From the NCBI GenBank assembly GCA_004297725.1, contig SCUS01000071.1, positions 434,001-498,000 on the forward strand: 64,000 nt of DNA, read 5' to 3'. Position numbers and translations under genes: made by a program. How positions within the stretch are numbered: position 1 is the stretch's first letter; each line of letters starts with the position of its first letter. Under the pieces are notes generated by a model. That model did no database searches and was not told the origin of the DNA. It was given only the letters and a program-made list of their open reading frames with translations. Shown here in pieces: positions 17,185-24,294 of the stretch. Source of the DNA: Myxococcaceae bacterium (GTDB lineage: Bacteria > Myxococcota_A > Polyangia > Polyangiales > Ga0077539).

Positions 17185-19203
17185 TCACGGCTGGACCCGG
17201 AGGATGTACTGCCCCTCGCCGGAGTCGCGCGAGGCGTCGACCATGATCCAGACCGGGCCGGGGTCGACGGTGACGCGCTGCGAATTGGTGAAGCACGCGA
17301 GCTGGTTGGTCTGGAGTCCGGCGCACTGCCGCTGGCGCACGTAGGTCACCTGGTTGCTGGTCACGAGCAGCACGTTGATCGCCATGCGCGTCGCCGCGTT
17401 GAAGAGCAGCACGTCCTCGCCCAGGAAGCCTCCGCCGCAGGTTCCGGAGTGGGAGCCCAGGCCGGTGGTGGTGCGGCCGATGACGGTGCCCCCGGCGGTG
17501 ACGTCGAAGAGCACCCGGGCGCCGCAGTTGCCGGGCGCGATGGGGGCGCTGCGGGTGAGCCGCAACGTGAAGGGCCCGCCGCGCGCGCCGGGGTCGTCGA
17601 CCACCACGTAGACCACCCGCGGCGCCGTGCTCGACCCTCGCCCGCGGAGGAACACCCTCGCGTCCCGCGCCCGCTGCGTCGCGTCGCCGTTGCAGCCGAG
17701 CTCCGCCCCGCCGCAGGCGTCGCGCACCGACACCACCGGGTCGCCGTCGCCCCCCATCGGCGAAGCCTCGGCCAGCAGGTCGACGTCGCCGGGGATCGTC
17801 ACCGCGTAGACCAGGTCGGGGCCGGCGCCGCCGCACGAGCTCCCGAAGTCGCTGGTGCGCCCCGCGGTGCTCCCCGTGCGGGAGAGCGTGGTGGTGGCGC
17901 CGGTGAGGTCGACGGGGATCGCGTGGGCGCAGTCCTCGCCGGGCACGATGCACACGCCGCCCTCGTCGGTCATCCCGTCGCAGTCGTCGTCGACGGCGTT
18001 GCAGCGCTCCATCGCCCCGGGGTGGATCGCCGGGTCGGCGTCGTTGCAGTCGGTGCCCCGGGCGCACACGGCGCCGCCCACCCGCGCCGCCGCGGAGCCG
18101 TCGCCGTCGGCGTCGATGGCGGTCGAGCGGCACATCCGCGCGGCCGGGTCGCAGAGGTCGGCGGTGCACGGGTCGGAGTCGCTGCAGTTTCTCGGGGTGC
18201 CGCCTCCGGCGCACTGGCCGGTGCTCAGGCTGCAGCTCGCCCCGGTCGCGCAGTAGCTGTCGCAGTAGCCCGCGATGGGGGCGTTGCGACACCCCATCAT
18301 GGGGTCGCAGGTGGCGGTCACGCAGGGCCCCGGGGCCGTGCAGGCCGAGGGGTTGGGCGTGTACACGCACCGCCGCGTGGCGTCGTCGCAGCGGTCGGTG
18401 GTGCACGCCACGCCGTCGTTGCACGTGGGGGCCGCGCCGGCCACGCAGCCCCGCGTCGCATCGCAGGTCTCCGCGCCGTTGCAGAAGCGGCCGTCGTCGC
18501 AGCGCGCGGTGTCGGCCGTGCTCGCGCACATCCCGGTGGCGGGCTCGCAGCGGTCGATGGTGCACTCCACGCCGTCGTCGCAGCGCACCGCGGTGCCGGG
18601 CACGCAGCGGTTGGCCTCGCAGCGCTCGCGGCCGTTGCAGAGCGTGTCGTCCTGGCAGTTGGCGTCGGTGGTGCAGTCGACGCGCACGCAGTCCATGGTC
18701 GGGTGGCACACCTGGCGCGCGCCGCACACGGAGTCGTCGGCCCGGTGGACGCACGCGCCCGCGTCCTCGTCGCAGGAGTCCACGGTGCACTCCACGCCGT
18801 CGTCGCACGATCGCCCGCAGCGCGACGTGGGCACGTCCGCCGCGGGGACGTCCGCCGCGGGGACGTCCGCCGCGGGGACGTCCGCCGCGGGGACGTCGTC
18901 GCCGGTCGACCCGCCGTCCGCGACGTCGTCGACCTCCGCGTCGGCGGAGCCTGCGTCGTCGCCGAGGTCGGTCGAGCCAGCGTCCTCGGCGACGTCGAGC
19001 GCGACGGGGACGTCGAGCGCGACGGGGACGTCCTCCGAGGGGCCGAGGTCGGGCACGACGCCGAGGTCGGAGGGAGCTCCCGAGTCCGCACCGGAGTCCG
19101 CGGCCGCGTCGCGGCGATCGAGGCGCGAGGTGTCAGGGTCGACCAGGGCGGAGCAGGCGCTGGCGAGGGCGCCGCAGACGAGGATCCAGGAGGCCTTCGG
19201 CAT
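17185..19203 (-). CDS. Cys-rich lipoprotein with DVPAA linker and MopE-type motif
   Basis: A 672-residue lipoprotein: signal ending in LASAC, then an Asp/Val/Pro linker with tandem DVPVAL and DVPAA units (about 55-125). A long Cys-rich region has repeated CDDGVECTxDxCxxxxGxC units, followed by a MopE-like motif (DADGDG...CNDADPAIHPGA...DDDCDGMTDEG at about 360-420), a type linked to metal binding. The C-terminal 250 residues are beta-rich. The family is common on myxobacterial surfaces, with unknown function. ATG 19203 overlaps the stop of the PEGA protein gene (TGATG), so the two are coupled. Confidence 0.8.
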   Translation of the reverse strand: MPKASWILVCGALASACSALVDPDTSRLDRRDAAADSGADSGAPSDLGVVPDLGPSEDVPVALDVPVALDVAEDAGSTDLGDDAGSADAEVDDVADGGSTGDDVPAADVPAADVPAADVPAADVPTSRCGRSCDDGVECTVDSCDEDAGACVHRADDSVCGARQVCHPTMDCVRVDCTTDANCQDDTLCNGRERCEANRCVPGTAVRCDDGVECTIDRCEPATGMCASTADTARCDDGRFCNGAETCDATRGCVAGAAPTCNDGVACTTDRCDDATRRCVYTPNPSACTAPGPCVTATCDPMMGCRNAPIAGYCDSYCATGASCSLSTGQCAGGGTPRNCSDSDPCTADLCDPAARMCRSTAIDADGDGSAAARVGGAVCARGTDCNDADPAIHPGAMERCNAVDDDCDGMTDEGGVCIVPGEDCAHAIPVDLTGATTTLSRTGSTAGRTSDFGSSCGGAGPDLVYAVTIPGDVDLLAEASPMGGDGDPVVSVRDACGGAELGCNGDATQRARDARVFLRGRGSSTAPRVVYVVVDDPGARGGPFTLRLTRSAPIAPGNCGARVLFDVTAGGTVIGRTTTGLGSHSGTCGGGFLGEDVLLFNAATRMAINVLLVTSNQVTYVRQRQCAGLQTNQLACFTNSQRVTVDPGPVWIMVDASRDSGEGQYILRVQP
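18833..18892 (-). repeat. Four perfect 15-bp tandem repeats coding DVPAA
   Basis: Four copies of acgtccgccgcgggg on the + strand encode the DVPAA linker of the lipoprotein at 17185-19203. The copies are identical at DNA level, which points to recent slippage or homogenisation, and the 15-bp unit keeps the reading frame whatever the copy number. Confidence 0.9.
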
Positions 19204-20258
19204 CAGAAGCTCCCGCTCACGGACAGCGTCGCGCCGCTGGACGAGGCCGTCGCTCCGACCCGGACCGGCGCGCGGAAATCGGTCTTCAGGAAGAGCACCA
19301 CCGAGGCGACGGTGCCCACCAGCGTGACGCCCATCGCGACGTCGGACCACATCGCGAGCTGCGAGGCCCGCGTGGCCTCGTCGTGCCCGCGGGCCTGGAG
19401 CGCCGCGGTGTTGCCCGCGCCCCCCTGGATCTCGTTGACCGTCGCGTCGAAGTCCGAGTTGGCGGAGAGGGCGAGGGCGCCCGCGGTGATCCAGCCCACG
19501 GCGGCGGCGCCGGTGAGGCCGGCCACGGCGTAGAAGACCGCGGGGGGCGGGCCTCGTCGCGGGGCGTCGGTGTGCGGGTCTTCGGAGGGCGCCGTCGGGG
19601 CCACCGCCGGGAGGGGCGCCGCGGCGACGGCCGGCGTGGGCGCAGGGGCGACGACCGGGAGGGCCGCGGGCGCCGCGGCGGGGCGCTCGAGGGAGAGGTT
19701 GATCACCTGGGCCTGGCCCGCGGCGATGTCGATCTCCCGGTGCACGGTGGTGTAGCCCTCGCCGAGGGCCTCGACGACGTGGTGGCCGGGCATCACGTGC
19801 GTGGGCCTGCCGAGGGAGATCGCCTGGCCGTCGACGGTGACCGCGAGGCCCATCGCGTCGGGCGGGGAGACCGTGAGCTGGAGCGAGCCGATGCGCGCGC
19901 GGAGCTGGGCGATCTGCGCCTCGACCTGGGCGACCTGCGCCGCCGGGGCCGAGGGGCTCTCCACGAGGAACTGCTCGAAGTGCGCGATCGCCTCGATGGG
20001 CCGGTCGAGGTGGGTGTAGCAGTTGGCCATGTTCACGCGCACCGACGGGTGCGGCGCGAGGCGGTACGCGCTCTGGAACTCCTCCAGCGCCCCGGCCCAC
20101 TGCCCCCGCGTGGCGGTCGCCACGCCGAGCTGGAAGTGCCGACGCGCCTCGGCCCGGTCGGCCGCCGAGGGGCCCTCCGGCGGGGTCTGTGCGCTCGCGG
20201 CGCCTCCGACGGACAAGGCACCCAGCAGGACCAGCGGAGCCAACCACGAACGTTGCAA
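19203..20258 (-). CDS. Secreted TPR/PEGA protein with C-terminal TM segments
   Basis: A 351-residue protein. The start is TTG 20258 because GGAGGT lies six bases upstream and it opens a clean signal peptide (MQRSWLAPLVLLGALSVGG...SAQ); no ATG or GTG is suitably placed. A TPR-like pair occupies about 30-110 (RRHFQLGVATATRGQWAGAL, NMANCYTHLDRPIEAIAHF). A PEGA-like domain spans about 125-185 (VTVDGQAISLGRPTHVMPGH). A Pro/Ala linker, two TM segments (about 240-262 and 300-320) and a short tail follow. Architecture matches 276-1145. It is coupled to the downstream Cys-rich lipoprotein. Confidence 0.75.
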   Translation of the reverse strand: MQRSWLAPLVLLGALSVGGAASAQTPPEGPSAADRAEARRHFQLGVATATRGQWAGALEEFQSAYRLAPHPSVRVNMANCYTHLDRPIEAIAHFEQFLVESPSAPAAQVAQVEAQIAQLRARIGSLQLTVSPPDAMGLAVTVDGQAISLGRPTHVMPGHHVVEALGEGYTTVHREIDIAAGQAQVINLSLERPAAAPAALPVVAPAPTPAVAAAPLPAVAPTAPSEDPHTDAPRRGPPPAVFYAVAGLTGAAAVGWITAGALALSANSDFDATVNEIQGGAGNTAALQARGHDEATRASQLAMWSDVAMGVTLVGTVASVVLFLKTDFRAPVRVGATASSSGATLSVSGSF

Positions 20259-20368
20259 GACGCACCTCCAGGTCTTCGCCGGCCGGATGCGCGAGGGCGC
20301 CCCGGGACCGAGCAAAGGGACGGGCGACAGTACCAGACCCCGCGGTCGACCCGCAGCGGTCGCGGCGC

Positions 20369-21172
20369 TCAGATGATCGTGATCGTGCTCGGGTCGAAGC
20401 TGGCGGGGGCGGGCCTGGGGTCGAGCTTTCGCAGGGTGTCGACGATCGTGCGGGCGACCACCACGTTGCGGTACCACTTGCGGTCGGCAGGGACGACGTA
20501 CCAGGGCGCCGTCCGGGTGGAGCACCGGGAGAGCGCGAGCTCATACGCCGCCTGGTATTCGTCCCAGAGGGCGCGCTCCTTGAGGTCGTTGGGGTCGAAC
20601 TTCCAGATCTTCGCCTCGTCGGCGAGCCGCTCCTCCAGCCGGCGCTTCTGCTCCTCGCGGGAGATGTGCAGGAAGAACTTCAGCACCGTCGTGCCGGTCG
20701 CCGCGAGGTTCTCCTCGAAGCGGTTGATCACGTCGTAGCGCTTCTCGATCTCCTTCGCCGGGGCCAGCGAGTGCACCCTCGCCACGAGCACGTCCTCGTA
20801 GTGCGAGCGGTTGAAGATCCCGATGTTTCCCCGGCGGGGCGCGCGGGCGTGGATGCGCCAGATGAAGTCATGGTCGCGCTCCTCCTCGGAGGGCGCCTTG
20901 AAGCTGTTGATCTCCACGCCCGTCGGGTTGATGCCCGACAGCACGCTCTTGACCGTGCCGTCCTTGCCGCCGGTGTCCATCGCCTGGAGGATCACCAGCA
21001 GGGCCCGCTTGTTCTCCGCGTAGAGCCGCTCCTGCAGGTCGTTCATCTCCAGCCGGTCACGCTCGAGCTGCGCCAGACCCTCGGCCTTGTCCTTCACGCC
21101 CTCCGTGCTGGCCGGGTCGTAGTCCTTCAGCTTCACCTTGCTGCCCGGCTTGATCAGGATCGCTTCCGCCAT
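20369..21172 (-). CDS. ppk2: Polyphosphate kinase 2 family (PPK2) nucleotide phosphotransferase
   Basis: PPK2 enzymes transfer phosphate between polyphosphate and nucleotides. The 267-residue protein from ATG 21172 has the Walker A-type loop QAMDTGGKDG (Lys70), a Walker B/lid region FNRSHYEDVLVARV near 120-133, and the conserved FLHISREEQKRRLEERL and WYVVPADRKWYRNVVV segments. Length and motifs fit the single-domain PPK2 group that includes class III enzymes phosphorylating AMP and ADP; the class is judged from memory and not tested. It stands alone, with divergent and convergent neighbours. Confidence 0.93.
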   Translation of the reverse strand: MAEAILIKPGSKVKLKDYDPASTEGVKDKAEGLAQLERDRLEMNDLQERLYAENKRALLVILQAMDTGGKDGTVKSVLSGINPTGVEINSFKAPSEEERDHDFIWRIHARAPRRGNIGIFNRSHYEDVLVARVHSLAPAKEIEKRYDVINRFEENLAATGTTVLKFFLHISREEQKRRLEERLADEAKIWKFDPNDLKERALWDEYQAAYELALSRCSTRTAPWYVVPADRKWYRNVVVARTIVDTLRKLDPRPAPASFDPSTITII

Positions 21173-21280
21173 TCGCGCACCCTCCGTTCGCGCCGATGGT
21201 GCGCGCGATGGGTGCGCTGCGACAAGCCCGCCCGTTGCTCCTGCCGCGGGCGTGGCTAGAGTCCGGCCCCAACACCCACG

Positions 21281-21625
21281 ATGCCCGCCACTCCCGACCT
21301 CGTCGAACTCCGCCGCCAGCGCCAGCAGCTCCTCGACCGCATCTCCTGGTGGGAGCACCACCGGCACTCCGCGCTCGTGCCCGTGGTGCTCGTCTGCTTC
21401 GGCGCGGGCTACGGCCTCGGGTGGCTCGCGCACCTGCTGCTGGGCCTGCCCTACCAGCTCGGTTATCTGGCCGCCATCGCGAGCGTCTTCGTGAGCGGGC
21501 GCTGGCTCGACCGCGCCTTCGCCCCGCAGCGCCTCGACGCCATCGACGGCCAGATCGCCCGGCTCGAGCGCTCGCTCAAGGCGACGTCGGCCGCGACCCG
21601 GCCCAGCGCAGCAGCGCCTCGCTGA
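21281..21625 (+). CDS. Small two-TM membrane protein
   Basis: A 114-residue protein (MPATPDLVELRRQ) with a charged helical N-terminus (1-30), two hydrophobic segments (about 31-53 and 55-77) and a charged C-terminal helix beginning LDAIDGQIARLERSL. I do not recognise a family. Its last 50 bases overlap the convergent hydrolase gene, which is unusual but both frames look real. Confidence is moderate because small ORFs are common by chance in GC-rich DNA; the membrane pattern and clean N-terminal ATG support it. Confidence 0.5.
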   Translation: MPATPDLVELRRQRQQLLDRISWWEHHRHSALVPVVLVCFGAGYGLGWLAHLLLGLPYQLGYLAAIASVFVSGRWLDRAFAPQRLDAIDGQIARLERSLKATSAATRPSAAAPR

Positions 21626-22358
21626 ACTCCGTCGGCCGCTCCAGGTTCGAGAGGTGGCCCGCCCCCTCGATCACCTCCACGCGCGCCCCGGCGATGGCCT
21701 CGCCCATCGCCGCGTGCTCCGCGGGAGGGGTGATGGTGTCGCGCGACCCGACCAGCAGCAGCGTCGGGCAGCGCAGGGCGCCCAGCGTCTCCGTCGCGTC
21801 GGCCCGGTCGCGCATCGCGAGCAGCGCGTCGGTGATGCCTCCGACGGACTGCTCCGAGGCCCACGCCCGCAAGGTCGCCCGCACCGACTCGGGCGCGTCC
21901 GGCGCCAGCAGGTGCGGGAGCATCTTCTCGATGAGCGCCCCGGGGCCCTTCGTGCGAACGAGCCCCAGGTTGAGCACCCGCCCCGCGCGGGTCTCGGGGC
22001 TGTCGGCCGCGGCGCGGGTGTCGGCCAGCACCAGGGCGCCCAGGCGTCGTGGCGCCCGGGCCGCGAGGCGCAGCGCCACGTAGCCGCCCAGCGAGAGCCC
22101 GACGAGGGTCACCCGATCGAGCCGGAGGGCGTCGAGGGAGGCCAGCACGGCGTCGACGTAGCCGTCGAGCGAAGGGGGATCGGAGGTCATCCGGGGCGCG
22201 GCGCCGAAGCCAGGGAGGTCGAGGGTCACCGCGCGGTGACCGGCCGAGGCGAGGGCCTCGGACTGCGCCGACCACATCCGTCGGTCGATGGGGAAGGAGT
22301 GCAGGAGCACCCACGGGTCGCCGTGGCCGAGGTCCGTCACCGAGGGCAGCTCGCTCAT
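21576..22358 (-). CDS. Alpha/beta hydrolase
   Basis: A 260-residue hydrolase. The oxyanion segment is WVLLHSFPIDRRMW, the nucleophile elbow is GLSLGG (Ser near 93), the catalytic Asp is in LLLVGSRDTITPP, and the His in EGAGHLSNLERP. This is the classical Ser-Asp-His triad of the 3-oxoadipate enol-lactonase / haloperoxidase-like group. Substrate is not predictable. ATG 22358 starts MSELPSVTDLGHG. It is tail-to-tail with the small membrane protein at 21281-21625, overlapping by 50 bases. Confidence 0.85.
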   Translation of the reverse strand: MSELPSVTDLGHGDPWVLLHSFPIDRRMWSAQSEALASAGHRAVTLDLPGFGAAPRMTSDPPSLDGYVDAVLASLDALRLDRVTLVGLSLGGYVALRLAARAPRRLGALVLADTRAAADSPETRAGRVLNLGLVRTKGPGALIEKMLPHLLAPDAPESVRATLRAWASEQSVGGITDALLAMRDRADATETLGALRCPTLLLVGSRDTITPPAEHAAMGEAIAGARVEVIEGAGHLSNLERPTEFSEALLRWAGSRPTSP

Positions 22359-22420
22359 GCCGCGGGAGGGTAGCGCCGCTCGGCTTGCGACGGGGGCAGA
22401 ACTCCCGTAGGCGGAGACCC

Positions 22421-23806
22421 GTGAAGCGAGCGACCCTCCGACTGCTGGCGCTGGGAGCGATCACCGCGGGCGCGACGGCGCCCTCCATGGCGCTCGCCAA
22501 CGGGAGGTTTCCCGCGGCGCAGCAGGTGGTGCTCGGCCCCGGGGTGCGCTCGGACGTCATCGCGCTGCGCACCACCTTCGGCCTGCTGGTGAGCCGCGAC
22601 GGCGGCCGCAGCTTCCGCTGGTTCTGCGAGGACCTCCTGTACTTCCCCTTCGTTCCGGGGCTCACCTTCGACCCGCCGGTGGAGGTGAGCGCTCGCGGCG
22701 AGGTGGTGCTCGGCTTCGAGGACGGCGCCCACTCGCTCACCGACGGCTGCGACGTCACCGACCTGCGGAGCGTGTCGCACCGGGAGATCACCGACCTCGC
22801 CGCGACCCCCGACGGCGCCACCCTCTACGCCTCCGAGAGCACCACCGGCTCTCGCAGCTACGTGCTCCGCTCCGACGCCTCGCTCTCCTTCCAGCGCATG
22901 GGAGCGGGGGTCGCCGGGCTTCGCCTGGTCACCGTCGAGGTGGCCGCCTCGAGGCCCGACCGGGTCTACGCCTCGGGCTTCGACGACTCGCCCTCGCGCA
23001 CCCCCCGGCTGCTGCGCAGCGACGACGGCGGAGCCACCCTGGCGGCCCTCAACCCCGCCACCTCCCTCGGCGACGAGGCGTACATCTCCGGGGTCGATCC
23101 GACGAACCCCGACGTGCTCTACGTGCGGGTGGTGCAGGGCTTCGGCTCGACCCTGCTGCGCAGCGACGACGGGGGAGAGCACCTCTCGGTCGTCGGCCGC
23201 ACCGGCGACCCCATGGTCGGCTTCGCCATCTCCGACGACGGAGCCACCGTCTGGTACGGCAGCGCCGACGACGGACTCCACCGCTCCACCGACCGAGGAC
23301 TGCACTTTACCTCCCAGGGTATGATCCCGACGCTCGGGCTGCGCTACCACGGCGGGGCCCTCTGGCTGGTTTCCGACTGGCTGCGGCACCCATGGGCCCT
23401 CGGTCGCTCCATGGACGGGGGAGAACACTTCGAGGGCGTGCTGCGCTTCGAGGACGTCCCCGGGCCCCCCGAGTGTTCCTCCCCCTCGGAGGGGACCGCC
23501 ATCTGCACGGACCGCTGGCCGGCCTTCCGCGCGACCATCGAAGCCCCCGAGCGGCCCGACGCCGGGGCCCGCGTCGACGCCCCGGCGCCCGACGCCACCC
23601 CCTCCGACGCCCCCGCCCCGGTCGACGCCCCGGTCGACGCTCCGGACGCCCCCGCGAGCGCAGACTCCGGGGCGCCTCGCATCGCCGTCGGCAAGGACTG
23701 CGGCTGCCGCTCGGCCCCGACGGGCGGGTCGCCGGGCGCCTTCGCCCTGCTGGGCCTGGTGGCCCTTCGTCGAAGACGAGTTTCGATTGCGACGGGATTG
23801 CAGTAG
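22421..23806 (+). CDS. Secreted beta-propeller protein with MYXO-CTERM-like tail
   Basis: A 461-residue protein from GTG 22421 (GGAG upstream), with a signal peptide (1-27). Repeats of the sortilin/BNR type are seen (LLVSRDGGRSFRWF, LLRSDDGGATLAAL, LLRSDDGGEHLSVV, LHRSTDRGLHFTSQ), giving a beta-propeller. A Pro/Ala/Asp linker leads to CGCRSAPTGG, a short TM and an Arg cluster (RRRR), the MYXO-CTERM pattern for surface sorting in myxobacteria. Its last codons overlap a candidate Fur-family operator (23787-23803). Confidence 0.8.
   Translation: MKRATLRLLALGAITAGATAPSMALANGRFPAAQQVVLGPGVRSDVIALRTTFGLLVSRDGGRSFRWFCEDLLYFPFVPGLTFDPPVEVSARGEVVLGFEDGAHSLTDGCDVTDLRSVSHREITDLAATPDGATLYASESTTGSRSYVLRSDASLSFQRMGAGVAGLRLVTVEVAASRPDRVYASGFDDSPSRTPRLLRSDDGGATLAALNPATSLGDEAYISGVDPTNPDVLYVRVVQGFGSTLLRSDDGGEHLSVVGRTGDPMVGFAISDDGATVWYGSADDGLHRSTDRGLHFTSQGMIPTLGLRYHGGALWLVSDWLRHPWALGRSMDGGEHFEGVLRFEDVPGPPECSSPSEGTAICTDRWPAFRATIEAPERPDAGARVDAPAPDATPSDAPAPVDAPVDAPDAPASADSGAPRIAVGKDCGCRSAPTGGSPGAFALLGLVALRRRRVSIATGLQ
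23787..23803 (+). promoter_or_regulatory. Candidate Fur-family operator (6-5-6 type), site A
   Basis: TTGCGA-CGGGA-TTGCAG reads as a 6-5-6 direct arrangement about 28 bases before the Fur-family start, suggesting autoregulation. TAGCAT follows. Aligned with the site before the TonB gene (41080-41096), 17 of 22 positions agree (TGCxACxGxATTGCAxTAGxAT). The shape recalls the tTGCaa-N5-ttGCAA box described for the nickel regulator Nur. It overlaps the last codons of the upstream gene, so some conservation could be coding. Confidence 0.5.
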
Positions 23807-23830
23807 CATCACGGCTCAGAGGTGAGCTTG

Positions 23831-24286
23831 ATGACCAACCGAGGGCGAAACAGCCTGAGTGCAGAGGAGATCCGGGAGCGGGTGCGCGCGACCGGGTTGC
23901 GCGTGACGGCGCCTCGGGTGGCGGTGATCCAGCAGCTCCAGCAGGCGCAGGCCCCGGTGACGCACGCCGAGCTGGCGACGGCGCTGGCCACCCAGGGGTG
24001 GGACCGGGCGACGATCTATCGCAACCTCACCGACCTCACCGAGGCCAAGCTCCTGCAGCGCACGGACGTGGGCGACCACGTGTGGCGCTTCGAGCTCTAC
24101 CGGGAGAAGGGCGGGGCCGACCACGCCGACGCGCGGCACCCCCATTTCGTCTGCGGCGACTGCGGCGAGGTGCAGTGCCTTCCGCTGGACACCGTGAGGG
24201 TAGTGGGCGGCCGGGGGCTCCCGAAGTCGCTCAAGGGCGACGCGGTGGAGATCCAGGTCAAGGGCCGCTGCGACCGCTGCGCGTGA
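23831..24286 (+). CDS. Fur-family metal-dependent transcriptional regulator
   Basis: A 151-residue Fur/Zur/Nur-type repressor. I choose ATG 23831 (MTNRGRNSLSA) with GAGGTG six bases upstream; GTG 23822 has none. The winged-helix part carries RVTAPRVAVIQQL and DRATIYRNLTDL. The dimer/metal part has WRFELYR, a His cluster (DHADARHPHF), and two CxxC pairs (CGDC and CDRC) for structural zinc. The metal cannot be assigned from sequence. The downstream ZIP-permease gene begins 8 bases after its stop, so this is a regulator-transporter operon. Confidence 0.92.
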   Translation: MTNRGRNSLSAEEIRERVRATGLRVTAPRVAVIQQLQQAQAPVTHAELATALATQGWDRATIYRNLTDLTEAKLLQRTDVGDHVWRFELYREKGGADHADARHPHFVCGDCGEVQCLPLDTVRVVGGRGLPKSLKGDAVEIQVKGRCDRCA

Positions 24287-24294
24287 ACTGATCG

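Noticed and set aside
16840-19533. Open frame of nearly 900 codons on the plus strand
   Set aside because: Antisense to the Cys-rich lipoprotein at 17185-19203; low-complexity Val/Ala/Gly/Arg content without domain signs.
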